Below are positions 27,937 to 36,551 of a stretch of 64,000 nt of DNA, in pieces. Source of the stretch: Chryseobacterium shigense (GTDB taxonomy: Bacteria; Bacteroidota; Bacteroidia; Flavobacteriales; Weeksellaceae); NCBI RefSeq assembly GCF_014207845.1, contig NZ_JACHLC010000001.1, forward strand, positions 1,426,001 to 1,490,000, in the 5' to 3' direction. The position numbers and the translations under genes were made by a program. The notes under the pieces are model-generated. The model was not told where the DNA came from. It did not search any database and saw nothing but the letters and a program-made list of their open reading frames with translations. Numbering within the stretch: the stretch's first letter is position 1; each line of letters starts with the position of its first letter.

Positions 27937-28764
27937 ATGGACGCAAAAAAAGAAATGTCCTTCCTGGGACATATTGGAGAATTAAGGGGCCACCTTGTCC
28001 GTTCAATTATTGCCATTGTAATTGTTGCAATAGCTGTAGGATTCAATATCAACTGGATCATGGACCATATCTTTTTTGGACCTACCAGAAATGATTTTCC
28101 AACTTTCAGGATAGTCAATCATTTTTCAAGAATGCTTTTAGGAGAAGACAGCATTCATCTTCCGAAAGATTTCCCTATCCGTGTACAGAGGCTTTACCAA
28201 CAGTTCAACGTGATGATGGCCGTATCTGTTTTCGGAGGTCTGGTGGGTGCTTTTCCTTATATTGTATGGGAATTATGGAGGTTTATAAGTCCTGCGCTGC
28301 ATCCCAGAGAGAGAAAAAATTCCATTTTTATTATCAATGCAGTATGGATTTTGTTTATGACCGGAGTTTTATGCGGTTATTTTCTGATTCTTCCGTTTGC
28401 GGTAAATTTTGGAGTTATTTTTAAAATCTCGGATATTATTATCCCGCTTTACGACTTAAGTGATTATACTACTCTATTTTTACAGGTAATTTTAGGGATG
28501 GGAGTTATCTTCCTTTTTCCTATTCTTATTTATTTCCTGACCAGCATCGGCATTTTAACACCTATGTTTATGAAGACTTACCGCCGTCATGCTATTGTCC
28601 TGATTATGGTAGTTGCAGCGATTATTACACCTGCGGATGTTTTAAGTATGCTTATGGCTGCTTTTCCACTGCTGCTGCTGTATGAATTCAGTATTATCAT
28701 GTGTTCTTTCACTTATAAGAAAGTACAGAGAGAGGCGGCCAACCTTCCTGTAGTACAGAAATAA
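27937..28764 (+). CDS. tatC: Sec-independent (twin-arginine) protein translocase TatC
   Basis: Membrane receptor of the twin-arginine export system, which moves folded proteins across the inner membrane. The 275-aa protein opens with the cytoplasmic motif SFLGHIGELRGHLVRSIIA, the TatC hallmark that recognises the RR signal. Several hydrophobic helices follow, together with YIVWELWRFISPALHPRERK, the conserved loop with FxxPaL. TatA is not in this window. It follows kdsD by 112 bp on the same strand. Confidence 0.96.
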   Translation: MDAKKEMSFLGHIGELRGHLVRSIIAIVIVAIAVGFNINWIMDHIFFGPTRNDFPTFRIVNHFSRMLLGEDSIHLPKDFPIRVQRLYQQFNVMMAVSVFGGLVGAFPYIVWELWRFISPALHPRERKNSIFIINAVWILFMTGVLCGYFLILPFAVNFGVIFKISDIIIPLYDLSDYTTLFLQVILGMGVIFLFPILIYFLTSIGILTPMFMKTYRRHAIVLIMVVAAIITPADVLSMLMAAFPLLLLYEFSIIMCSFTYKKVQREAANLPVVQK

Positions 28765-28797
28765 TTTAACGAAATAAGATTTATATTTTCAAAATAA

Positions 28798-28821
28798 AAA
28801 GCCTGGTTTTAACCGGGCTTT
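28798..28821. terminator. Terminator after tatC, usable on both strands
   Basis: Stem AAAGCCTGGTT / AACCGGGCTTT (11 bp, one G-T pair) with a 2-base loop. It also lies 21 bp after the stop of the small minus-strand ORF at 28843-29016. Confidence 0.75.
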
Positions 28822-28842
28822 ATTCATTGTTTTATACAAAGT

Positions 28843-29016
28843 TTAATCCAGATATTGTGTAGTATAAGGAAAGCAAACATGGACAAAAATTTTGGTCCCC
28901 AACCATTTATCCTTATCATCAGTATTTACATTTTTTCCTACAGACCACTCTATTGTGCCATTAATTTTTCTATTTTTGATAGAATTTAATTTGATTTTAA
29001 ATGAAAAAGCTGACAT
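28843..29016 (-). CDS. Possible small gene or gene remnant, antisense to the start of the M1 peptidase
   Basis: 57-codon frame with ATG start, beginning MSAFSFKIKLNSIKNRKI, then a Trp-containing stretch (GTIEWSVGKNVN) and ending FPYTTQYLD. It has a protein-like composition (Trp, Cys, Tyr, a charged turn NTDDKDKW) and a hairpin terminator just past its stop. Its first 16 bases overlap the M1 peptidase coding start, and the peptidase's -7 box lies inside it. It could be a real small protein, the 3' end of a decayed gene, or chance. No family recognised. Confidence 0.3.
   Translation of the reverse strand: MSAFSFKIKLNSIKNRKINGTIEWSVGKNVNTDDKDKWLGTKIFVHVCFPYTTQYLD
28971..28978 (+). promoter_or_regulatory. 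-7 box before the M1 peptidase gene
   Basis: TATTTTTG fits TAnnTTTG, 22 bp before the ATG. No TTTG at the usual -33 distance. Confidence 0.4.
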
Positions 29017-30629
29017 ATACACTTTTATTTGCTTCAGGACTTGTTTTCGGACAGTTTTTTGAGAAAGATAAGGTCTTCACCAAGGAAGATACATTAAAGG
29101 GTTCCAATACCAAATTCAGGGATTTTTGGGATGTCAAGAAGTATGATCTTTCCGTAGAGCCGGATTTTGCTCAGAAAAGTATTAAAGGGTATAATAAAAT
29201 CAGCTTTGAGATTACCAAAGACGTTACTGATCCTGTTTTCCAGATCGATTTGCAAAAACCGATGAAAGCAGATAAAGTAGAAGCCGATTTTCCGGTTGCC
29301 AACTATAAGCAGGATAGAGATTTTATTTTTGTAACAGCAAAAAAGAAATTCAAAAAAGGTGAAAAATTCAGTATTGATGTAACCTACTCCGGAAATCCTG
29401 CCATTGCAAGAAATGCACCGTGGGATGGCGGCTGGCTTTTCACCAAAGATGAAAAAGGAAATCCGTGGATGAGTGCTGCTGATGAAGGAATAGGCGCATC
29501 TATATGGCTGCCTACAAAAGATATATGGAGTGATGAGCCGGAAAACGGAGTCGTTATGAAGATCATTACCCCAAATGACCTTGTAGGAGTTGGAAACGGA
29601 AGACTGACCGGCAAAAAAACGGAAGGTAATAAAACAACCTATACCTGGGAAGTAAAAAATCCGATCAATGCCTACTCCATTATTCCGAATATTGGTAAAT
29701 ACGTCAATTTTAAAGATACATTTACCGGTGAGAAAGGAAAACTGGATCTGGATTACTGGGTGCTAGACTACAATCTTGAAAAGGCAAAAAAACAGTTCCA
29801 GCAGGTAAAACCTATGCTTTCCGCATTTGAATACTGGTTCGGGCCATATCCTTTCTATGAAGATTCATATAAATTGGTTGATTCCCCTTATCTGGGTATG
29901 GAGCACCAAAGCAACGTAGCGTATGGAAACGGTTATCAGAACGGTTACCGCGGTATTGATTTTTCAGGAACGGGTGTAGGGCTTAACTGGGACTACATCA
30001 TTATTCATGAAAGCGGCCATGAATGGTTTGCCAACAATATCACGGCAAAAGATCAGGCGGACATGTGGATTCATGAGGGTTTCACGATGTATTCCGAGGT
30101 TCTTTTCACAGAAAAGTATATGGATAAAAAATCAGCGGATCTGTACGCTGTAGGAATCCGTAACAAAATTGATAATGATGTCCCTATTATTGGAAAATAT
30201 GGCGTCCGTAATGAAGGCAGCGGTGATATGTATCCAAAAGGAGCCAGCATGCTTCATACCATCAGGCAGGTAATTAATAATGATGAAAAATTCAGACAGA
30301 TCTTAAGAGGCCTTGGCAAAGATTTCTATCATCAGACTGTTACCACAAAGCAGATTGAGGATTATATGTCAAGCAAATCGGGAATTGATCTGTCAAGCAT
30401 CTTCAATCAGTATTTAAGAACCATAAAAATTCCTACCCTGGAATATTCGCAAAACGGAAATTCCTTAAAATTCAGATATACGGATGTGGTTAAAGGACTT
30501 AAACTTCCTGTCAGAATAGATGGCGACCAGACCATTACACCAACAGAAAGCTGGCAGACGGTAAAACTTAAAAATAGTACCCCTGTAGAATTTAATAAGA
30601 ACTATTACATTAATTACAGTAAAGTTTAA
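29001..30629 (+). CDS. M1-family metallopeptidase (aminopeptidase N-like)
   Basis: Secreted zinc aminopeptidase of 542 aa with a signal peptide (MKKLTYTLLFASGLVFGQ). The zinc motif HESGH is at residues 336-340 and the third ligand E359 lies in WIHEGF, 18 residues on, as in the M1 family. The substrate-binding GAMEN-type motif reads LGMEHQSN (about 298-305), with His in place of Asn. It is shorter than E. coli PepN and fits the compact gluzincin forms of Bacteroidota. Probably periplasmic and feeding peptide uptake; a second peptidase gene follows. Confidence 0.93.
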   Translation: MKKLTYTLLFASGLVFGQFFEKDKVFTKEDTLKGSNTKFRDFWDVKKYDLSVEPDFAQKSIKGYNKISFEITKDVTDPVFQIDLQKPMKADKVEADFPVANYKQDRDFIFVTAKKKFKKGEKFSIDVTYSGNPAIARNAPWDGGWLFTKDEKGNPWMSAADEGIGASIWLPTKDIWSDEPENGVVMKIITPNDLVGVGNGRLTGKKTEGNKTTYTWEVKNPINAYSIIPNIGKYVNFKDTFTGEKGKLDLDYWVLDYNLEKAKKQFQQVKPMLSAFEYWFGPYPFYEDSYKLVDSPYLGMEHQSNVAYGNGYQNGYRGIDFSGTGVGLNWDYIIIHESGHEWFANNITAKDQADMWIHEGFTMYSEVLFTEKYMDKKSADLYAVGIRNKIDNDVPIIGKYGVRNEGSGDMYPKGASMLHTIRQVINNDEKFRQILRGLGKDFYHQTVTTKQIEDYMSSKSGIDLSSIFNQYLRTIKIPTLEYSQNGNSLKFRYTDVVKGLKLPVRIDGDQTITPTESWQTVKLKNSTPVEFNKNYYINYSKV

Positions 30630-30668
30630 TAACAGAAATTGCGAAAATGCAAAAAGACAAATTCGCGG

Positions 30669-30701
30669 AAAGGCAAAATCGTTACATACGGGTTTGCCTT
30701 T
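30669..30701 (+). terminator. Terminator after the M1 peptidase
   Basis: Stem AAAGGCAAA / TTTGCCTTT with a 15-base loop, followed by a T-rich tract. Confidence 0.65.
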
Positions 30702-30824
30702 TTTATTTTAACCTGTTTCACCATATAATTTTTTCACTTCTAAAAAATTTAAGAAAATTTTAATACTGTATTCGTAACAAATTGTTCAAAAAAACTACTA
30801 TTTAACTATAAATATTTAAACCTA

Positions 30825-32681
30825 ATGAGAAAAACAGCAATCAGTTTGGGGATTTTCGCCGCTTTTCTGGCTAATGCCCAATCCATAAAAACTACGATTG
30901 ACCTTGTGAATGTAAAAGACGACAAGGTAGCCGTTACTATGGAATTCCCGAAAATGAAATCCGGGGATATTAAGTTTCATTTTCCAAAGACCGTTCCGGG
31001 TACATACTCCGTAGATGATTACGGAAGATTTGTGGAAGGAATTAAATTTTATGACAATAAAGGAAGGGAACTTACTTATACTAAAGTGAATGACAATACA
31101 TATTCATTAAAAAACGCCCAGGCATTAAGCAAAATAACCTATCTGGTAAATGACAGTTTTGATGATGAGATGGATACTTCAAAACACAAAGCAGTATTTT
31201 CTCCGTCGGGAACTGATATTGAAGAGGGAAAAATTTATATGATCAATACCCACGGATTCATTGGATATATTGATAATATGCAGGATGTTCCTTATCAGCT
31301 TATTGTTGAGAAACCAGCCGGATTCTACGGAACAACAGCCCTTGTGGATCAGGACAAATCTGATGCTACAGATACCTATACGCTTGCCAACTACGCTAAA
31401 GTAACAGATTCTCCGCTGATGTACACCAAACCGGATTATATCACCTTCAATGCCGGAGGAATGGATCTGGTACTCGGAGTTTATTCCCCTACCGGAAAGT
31501 ATAAGGCTGCAGATTTTAAAGACAACCTTGAAAAAATGGTACAGGCCCAGAAGAAATTCCTGGGTGACATGAATACGAATAAAAAATATGCGATCATGCT
31601 TTACCTTTCCGGAGGTGAGGGACCGCAGATCAAAGGTTTCGGGGCACTGGAACATCACGAGTCAACCAGTGTGGTGCTTCCTGAAATGATGCCGAAGGAA
31701 GCTATCGACAAAACCATTACGGATGTGGTTTCTCATGAGTTCTTCCATACCGTGAATCCTTTGAAGACCCATTCTGAAGAGATCCATTATTTTGATTATG
31801 CAGATCCTAAAATGTCCCAGCACTTATGGATGTACGAAGGCGGAACAGAATATTTTGCCAATCTTTTCCAGATCCAGGAAGGCTTAATCAACAAAGATGA
31901 ATTCCTGCACAGAATCAGTGAAAAAATCACCAATTCAAAGAACTACAACGATACAATGCCTTTTACGGTGATGAGTAAAAACATTCTGCTGGATGAATAT
32001 AAAGACCAGTACAGAAATGTGTATGAAAAAGGAGCATTGCTGGCAATGTGCCTGGATATTGAGCTGAGAAAGCTGTCTAACGGGGAAATGGGCTACCGTG
32101 ATATGATCAGGAAGCTGTCCCAGAGATTCGGAGAGAACAAACCTTTCAAAGATGACAAACTGATTGATGAGCTGGTAACAGTAACCGGATACCCGCAGGT
32201 AAAAGATTTCTACAATAAATATATTGCAGGAAGCCAGCCTACACCTTATGCAGAATATCTGAGCATGGCAGGCGTAGAAATCAGTAAAAAAGATACTCCC
32301 CCTCTTTTCTGGTTCATTAAAGATCCAAATCAGACAGGCTATAATGATAAGAATAACACTTTTGTATTCGATGAAAGCTCTGCCTTATCTCCTTTCGCAA
32401 AAAGTATAGGTTTCAAGATCACAGATGAAATTGTTGCTCTGGACGGAAAAACCATCAACGTACAGAATATGCAGGATTTTATTAATTATGCTAAATCTAT
32501 TAAAGAAGGACAGAATGTTACTGTTAGCGTTCTTAGAAAAAATGGTGCTAAAACTGATAAAATAGACCTTAAAGGAAAAGCTGTTCTGGATAAAATGACA
32601 ATAGAAACCTTGCAGTTTAAAGCCAATCCAACGCCGGCAGAACAGAAACTGCAAGATCAGTGGCTTACCGGAAAGAAATAA
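30825..32681 (+). CDS. M61-family metallopeptidase with PDZ domain (glycyl aminopeptidase-like)
   Basis: Exported metallopeptidase of 618 aa with a signal peptide (MRKTAISLGIFAAFLANAQS). Zinc motif HEFFH is at residues 304-308 with E338 in MYEGGTEYFA as the third ligand, which is the M61 pattern. The N-terminal part (TIDLVNVKDDKVAVTMEFPK...) is the M61 beta-domain. A PDZ domain near residues 515-600 (LSPFAKSIGFKITDEIVALD) ends the protein, as in Sphingomonas-type glycyl aminopeptidases. It has its own terminator and is separated from the M1 gene by another, so the two peptidases are probably transcribed independently. Confidence 0.9.
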   Translation: MRKTAISLGIFAAFLANAQSIKTTIDLVNVKDDKVAVTMEFPKMKSGDIKFHFPKTVPGTYSVDDYGRFVEGIKFYDNKGRELTYTKVNDNTYSLKNAQALSKITYLVNDSFDDEMDTSKHKAVFSPSGTDIEEGKIYMINTHGFIGYIDNMQDVPYQLIVEKPAGFYGTTALVDQDKSDATDTYTLANYAKVTDSPLMYTKPDYITFNAGGMDLVLGVYSPTGKYKAADFKDNLEKMVQAQKKFLGDMNTNKKYAIMLYLSGGEGPQIKGFGALEHHESTSVVLPEMMPKEAIDKTITDVVSHEFFHTVNPLKTHSEEIHYFDYADPKMSQHLWMYEGGTEYFANLFQIQEGLINKDEFLHRISEKITNSKNYNDTMPFTVMSKNILLDEYKDQYRNVYEKGALLAMCLDIELRKLSNGEMGYRDMIRKLSQRFGENKPFKDDKLIDELVTVTGYPQVKDFYNKYIAGSQPTPYAEYLSMAGVEISKKDTPPLFWFIKDPNQTGYNDKNNTFVFDESSALSPFAKSIGFKITDEIVALDGKTINVQNMQDFINYAKSIKEGQNVTVSVLRKNGAKTDKIDLKGKAVLDKMTIETLQFKANPTPAEQKLQDQWLTGKK

Positions 32682-32702
32682 TTTTGGAAATTAATAGTTA
32701 AT

Positions 32703-32733
32703 AAAAAAGCGGAGAATTTTTCTCCGCTTTTTT
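32703..32733. terminator. Bidirectional terminator between the M61 and beta-lactamase genes
   Basis: Stem AAAAAAGCGGAGAA / TTCTCCGCTTTTTT with a 3-base loop, between convergent genes. Confidence 0.88.
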
Positions 32734-32739
32734 AATTTC

Positions 32740-33471
32740 TTATTTAGTGTTTTGCTTATCTAAAAGTTCAAGGGTATGCTTTACGTGATCATTTCCTTTC
32801 CATTCATCATGGCCCGGAATTACCTTTGCAGTAGAAGGATATCTGGCCTGCAGCTTTTTCATTGTCAGTGGCCATTGCTGTACATTAGCCTCTCCTGTAT
32901 ACCCCAGATCAACTGCTGCACTGCTTTTCACCAGACAGCCTCCGTCAAGAACATTATATTTTGGAAACCATACCACCACATTGTCTGCCGTGTGGCCTTC
33001 ACCAAGGAAATCCACAATAAATTCCTCTCCTCCTATTTTATATTTCTTCCCGATCTGTGTTATTTTACTTGAGGTTGCTTTTCCTTCTTTCTTCAGTAAT
33101 TCGTTGGTTTTGGCTGTGGCATAGGTCGGAATACCTTTTTTATTGTAAAAGCTAAGATCTCCGGCTCTGTCTTCGTGAGAATGTGTTGCAAAAACAGCAA
33201 TTACCGGTAAGTTATGGCGTTTTTTTATTGTATCCATAAGGCTCTGGTACTGGGTTTTCTGCCATGGAACATCAAACAGTACCACTCCTTTTTTTGTAAT
33301 CAGATAAAGCGCGTTGGTAGAATATTCTTTTCCCCCGAAAACTCCGAAAGTTTTATACAGATAAAGTTTTTTGCCAAAAGGTTGCTCAATGACAAAATCA
33401 CGAACCTGCGCATTAAAAAAATTAACAAGAAATAAAGACAGAACTGTAAGAACTTTAACATTTTTCATCAT
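32740..33471 (-). CDS. bla: Subclass B1 metallo-beta-lactamase, IND/CGB-like
   Basis: Periplasmic zinc enzyme that hydrolyses beta-lactams; IND and CGB relatives act on carbapenems. The mature protein follows a signal peptide ending FFNAQ. All B1 ligands are present: H97, H99 and D101 in THSHEDRAG, H160 in GEGHTADN, C179 in GGCLVKS and H221 in IPGHDEW. Segments such as TFGVFGGKEYS and VVWFPKYNVLDGG match the IND type closely from memory. The frame reaches back to 33552, but that opening TTG overlaps a -7 box; the ATG pair at 33471/33468 gives a normal signal peptide and 243 aa, the usual length. No mobile element is adjacent, so it is likely an intrinsic chromosomal gene. Confidence 0.95.
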   Translation of the reverse strand: MMKNVKVLTVLSLFLVNFFNAQVRDFVIEQPFGKKLYLYKTFGVFGGKEYSTNALYLITKKGVVLFDVPWQKTQYQSLMDTIKKRHNLPVIAVFATHSHEDRAGDLSFYNKKGIPTYATAKTNELLKKEGKATSSKITQIGKKYKIGGEEFIVDFLGEGHTADNVVVWFPKYNVLDGGCLVKSSAAVDLGYTGEANVQQWPLTMKKLQARYPSTAKVIPGHDEWKGNDHVKHTLELLDKQNTK

Positions 33472-33549
33472 AACTTTTATAGGATTTAATTGATAAATAA
33501 AATACAGATTGGAAATGCCTGTGAGCATTAACTGCATCCGAAAGAGGTA

Positions 33550-33557
33550 CAAATTTA
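33550..33557 (-). promoter_or_regulatory. -7 box of the beta-lactamase gene
   Basis: TAAATTTG on the minus strand, about 78 bp before the ATG at 33471, giving a leader of roughly 70 bases. TTTA rather than TTTG lies near the -33 distance. Confidence 0.45.
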
Positions 33558-33709
33558 TCTATTATTTTGTGTAAACCTGCTCACATCAGAGGGGTTTAAC
33601 TTTTTTTAATACTATAAAAACCGGCATTACAAACAAATTTGCACATATTGAGATGAGGGACCTTAGAACAATGTCAGTCTCTCGTTTCAGAGTATGTATA
33701 GAATTTTTA

Positions 33710-33807
33710 ACCACAGATTTCACTGATTTGCACAGATGGTGTACATAATTTTAGCATTTTAATAAAATATAACATTAACATCTGTGCAAATCAGTGAAAT
33801 CTGTGGT
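33710..33807. repeat. Perfect 29-bp inverted repeat (REP-like element) with 40-bp centre
   Basis: Arms 33710-33738 and 33779-33807 are exact reverse complements; the left arm begins ACCACAGATTTCACTGATTT. The 386-bp gap between the beta-lactamase and the sensor kinase holds no other feature except the beta-lactamase -7 box. Related but degenerate sequence occurs at 48653-48726, and a fragment at 44468-44476. This suggests a dispersed non-coding repeat family; the arms could also form a strong hairpin ending transcripts from either side. Confidence 0.8.
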
Positions 33808-33857
33808 AGATAAAAAAAACAGAAAATATTGAGATTTTGTATTTGAATGAGAAATTT

Positions 33858-35009
33858 CTATACTTTTCTTATTGTAATTCTGAATGTACTGCCCTTTCCT
33901 ACTTCTGTCTGAGAAATTTTAATATCCCCGTTATGATATTCGTGAATAACCCTTTTTGCCAATGAAAGGCCTAGTCCCCAACCTCTTTTTTTGGTTGAAT
34001 AACCCGGCTTAAAAGCATTTCTTGCCTGCTGTTTGGTCATCCCGCTGCCGGAATCTTTAACTTCTACAAGAATATTTTTATTTCTTTCAAAAACATACAT
34101 ACTTAAGGTTCCTTCTCCTTTCATAGCATCCACAGCATTTTTTACAAGGTTTTCAATAACCCAGCTCATCAGGATTTTGTTGTGCGGAACCAGGATAGTA
34201 TATGTTGGAAGATGCAGACTGAAATCTATTTTCTTTGAAATCCTTGTTTTGAGGTAATTATAATTCTCTAAAATAGTCTCATTGAAATTCATATCATTCA
34301 GTTCAGGAACAGATCCTATTTTGGAAAAACGTTCAGAAATAGTCCTCAGTCTTTCGATATCTTTTTCAATTTCGTATACTCCTTCTGATTCCGGATTATC
34401 CAGCTTCATGATTTCCATCCATCCGATCATGGATGATAAAGGAGTTCCGATCTGGTGGGCGGTTTCTTTGGCAAGACCAGCCCAGAGATAGCCTTCATCC
34501 GTCTTTTTGATCGTTCGCAGGAACCAGAATGAAAACAGAAAATAACACAGGATGAAAAAGCCAAGGATAAAAGGGGAATACCTTAAATCGTTAAGCAGCC
34601 TGGAGTTATCGTAATAGACAAACTGGTTATTTCCTTCAGGAATTTTAATTTCGATCGGAGGGTAACTTTTTGCCATTTTTTTGGCCAGAAGTGTAATCCG
34701 GACCGGATCGTTTTCAATTTCCCTGGGAATATTTTTATGTACCATAGGTTTGTCATCCTTATCCAGTACAATCATTGGAATAGTATTGTTAGAGCTGTAT
34801 ATTTTAAGAATCAGTTCCTGAACTTCCAAGCTGGGTGTTACTTCCTGCTGAAATTTCAAAGCACTTACCAGGATATCCACACGTTTGATTTCCTCTTTTC
34901 TGAGAAAATTGATAAGAATAGTGGAAGCAACCACAATGGTAACCACCACTAAAGTCATCAGTAAAAATATAATCCAGTTATTCAGCCTGGCAAATATGGA
35001 TTTCCTCAA
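33858..35009 (-). CDS. Membrane sensor histidine kinase (no adjacent response regulator)
   Basis: Two-component sensor of 383 aa. Two transmembrane helices (about 12-35 and 147-165) enclose a periplasmic sensor region of about 110 residues. The H-box is KETAHQIGTPLSSMIGWMEI (phospho-acceptor H185), with Gln/Ile/Gly after the His. The ATPase has N-box NLVKNAVDAM, G1 DSGSGMT and G2 KRGWGLGLSLAKRV. No response regulator gene lies nearby, so it is an orphan in this window. No ATG is in frame near the start; TTG at 35009, 7 bases after the dacB stop, is the only good choice, implying translational coupling. Confidence 0.88.
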   Translation of the reverse strand: MRKSIFARLNNWIIFLLMTLVVVTIVVASTILINFLRKEEIKRVDILVSALKFQQEVTPSLEVQELILKIYSSNNTIPMIVLDKDDKPMVHKNIPREIENDPVRITLLAKKMAKSYPPIEIKIPEGNNQFVYYDNSRLLNDLRYSPFILGFFILCYFLFSFWFLRTIKKTDEGYLWAGLAKETAHQIGTPLSSMIGWMEIMKLDNPESEGVYEIEKDIERLRTISERFSKIGSVPELNDMNFNETILENYNYLKTRISKKIDFSLHLPTYTILVPHNKILMSWVIENLVKNAVDAMKGEGTLSMYVFERNKNILVEVKDSGSGMTKQQARNAFKPGYSTKKRGWGLGLSLAKRVIHEYHNGDIKISQTEVGKGSTFRITIRKV

Positions 35010-35016
35010 AGCTCTT

Positions 35017-36387
35017 TTATTTTAAGACATTCAGAATTTTCTGCAGTTCCGCACCTCCGCTTCCCTGGTAATTATTAATAATGATTGAAAATACATATTT
35101 TCTACCATCTTTCGATGTATGATATCCTGCAAAGGATTTTGTATCCCTCATTGTTCCGCTTTTCATCTTCATCCCGTTGTCCTGAACCGGAAAACCGTCA
35201 TAATAAGCATCAAACCAGGGTTGTTTTTTTGCATACAGCAAGGCCTGTACTTCAGCTTTGGCAGCAACATAATTCTGTGGAGACAGTCCGCTTCCGTCTG
35301 CAAAATTGATCATATTCGGATTAATACCTTTAGATTTCCAGAACTCTTTTAAATAAGCAATCCCGCTTTTAAAGCTGGAATTTCCTTTCTTTTCTTTTCC
35401 TAACGTTTTAATTAAAGTTTCCCCGTACATGTTGACACTTTTCCTTAAAAACCAATACACCATTTTATCCAGTGTCGGGGATTCGTAAGTGAGAATTATC
35501 TTTTTTGCAGCTCCGGGAAGCTGTTTCCCTTCCATTTCAAGCTGTGAGCTGGTTACTATTTTCCCTGAAATTTCTATTCCGGATTCTTTAAGCCATTGTC
35601 CTGCTTCTGTTCCTAATTGCAGCGGCGGATCAGGTACCGAACCGGAAACCGTAACTGTTTTTCCGGCTGGCAATGTACCGTTGATTAAAGCTACATCAGA
35701 ATGAGGTGCGGTGAAAATAAGACTTTGATCTGAATTGCCGCCAGCTTTAAGATCATTCAGCCATTTTACATTTTCAAGCGGATAAGAAAATCCTTTAAAT
35801 TCCGTCCCGTTTATATTGATATCAAACTGGTTTTCCCTCCAGTTGATTCCCCAGACTCCTGCTCCGTAATAGTTTCCGAGGTCATCCCAAGGCCATCCTC
35901 CGGGAATTGTCTGATGGTCAAAATAGGAATCATCAATGACCAGATTGCCGGAAATTTTTGTAATTCCGGAGCTTTTAAGGGCTTCTATTAATTTCTTTTT
36001 AAAATTGTCAGGCTTGTAGGCATCATACCGCCAGCTTCCCAAGGTAGGATCCCCATTCGAACTGATGATAAAATCTCCGTTCAATGTTCCTGAAGAAAGG
36101 TTTCCTGAATAACCTGCCGTTGTTTTATAGGTAAAATTCTTCCCTAAAGTTTCAAGTGCTGCACCGGCAGTGAAAATTTTCTGCGTGGAAGCTGTTGAAA
36201 GGCCTTTATTACCCTGGTATTCGTAGATAAGCGTTCCGTTTTCATCAGTAACGTAAAATGATAAGCCGGACGAAACAGCCCCCGAAGAATCCATAAGGTC
36301 TTTGGTTGCTTGATCCAGTTTCTGTGCCATATTCTGGGCAGATATCGTGTGAACCGACAGTATAAGAACTGCAAGCGTTTTTTTCAT
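35017..36387 (-). CDS. dacB: D-alanyl-D-alanine carboxypeptidase/endopeptidase (PBP4, DacB type)
   Basis: Periplasmic penicillin-binding protein that trims or cleaves peptidoglycan cross-links. Signal peptide ends TISAQ. The three active-site motifs of class C PBPs are visible: SxxK as S67-T-Q-K70 in TASTQKIFTAG, the SxN-like element in ADGSGLSPQN, and KSGT in MKMKSGTMRDT near the C-terminus. Length (about 456 aa) fits PBP4. The frame could begin two codons earlier with a TTG, but the ATG at 36387 gives the standard MKKTLAVL signal start. The sensor kinase follows by 7 bp on the same strand. Confidence 0.93.
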   Translation of the reverse strand: MKKTLAVLILSVHTISAQNMAQKLDQATKDLMDSSGAVSSGLSFYVTDENGTLIYEYQGNKGLSTASTQKIFTAGAALETLGKNFTYKTTAGYSGNLSSGTLNGDFIISSNGDPTLGSWRYDAYKPDNFKKKLIEALKSSGITKISGNLVIDDSYFDHQTIPGGWPWDDLGNYYGAGVWGINWRENQFDININGTEFKGFSYPLENVKWLNDLKAGGNSDQSLIFTAPHSDVALINGTLPAGKTVTVSGSVPDPPLQLGTEAGQWLKESGIEISGKIVTSSQLEMEGKQLPGAAKKIILTYESPTLDKMVYWFLRKSVNMYGETLIKTLGKEKKGNSSFKSGIAYLKEFWKSKGINPNMINFADGSGLSPQNYVAAKAEVQALLYAKKQPWFDAYYDGFPVQDNGMKMKSGTMRDTKSFAGYHTSKDGRKYVFSIIINNYQGSGGAELQKILNVLK

Positions 36388-36551
36388 TGCCAAATTTTTT
36401 ATCAGTCTGAATTATTATTGTAATGCTCCGGCTGTTTTTAATATAATGTTTCCTGTACAGAATGTTTTCAGACATACTGCGGAACAGAGTCAGTACATTT
36501 TTCTTCAAATCCAGATCAAATATAATAAAAATAAGAGCTTGTTTTTATGAT

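Noticed and set aside
33472..33552. Longer beta-lactamase start (frame open to 33552)
   Set aside because: Its first codon overlaps the -7 box and the extra 27 residues spoil the signal peptide.
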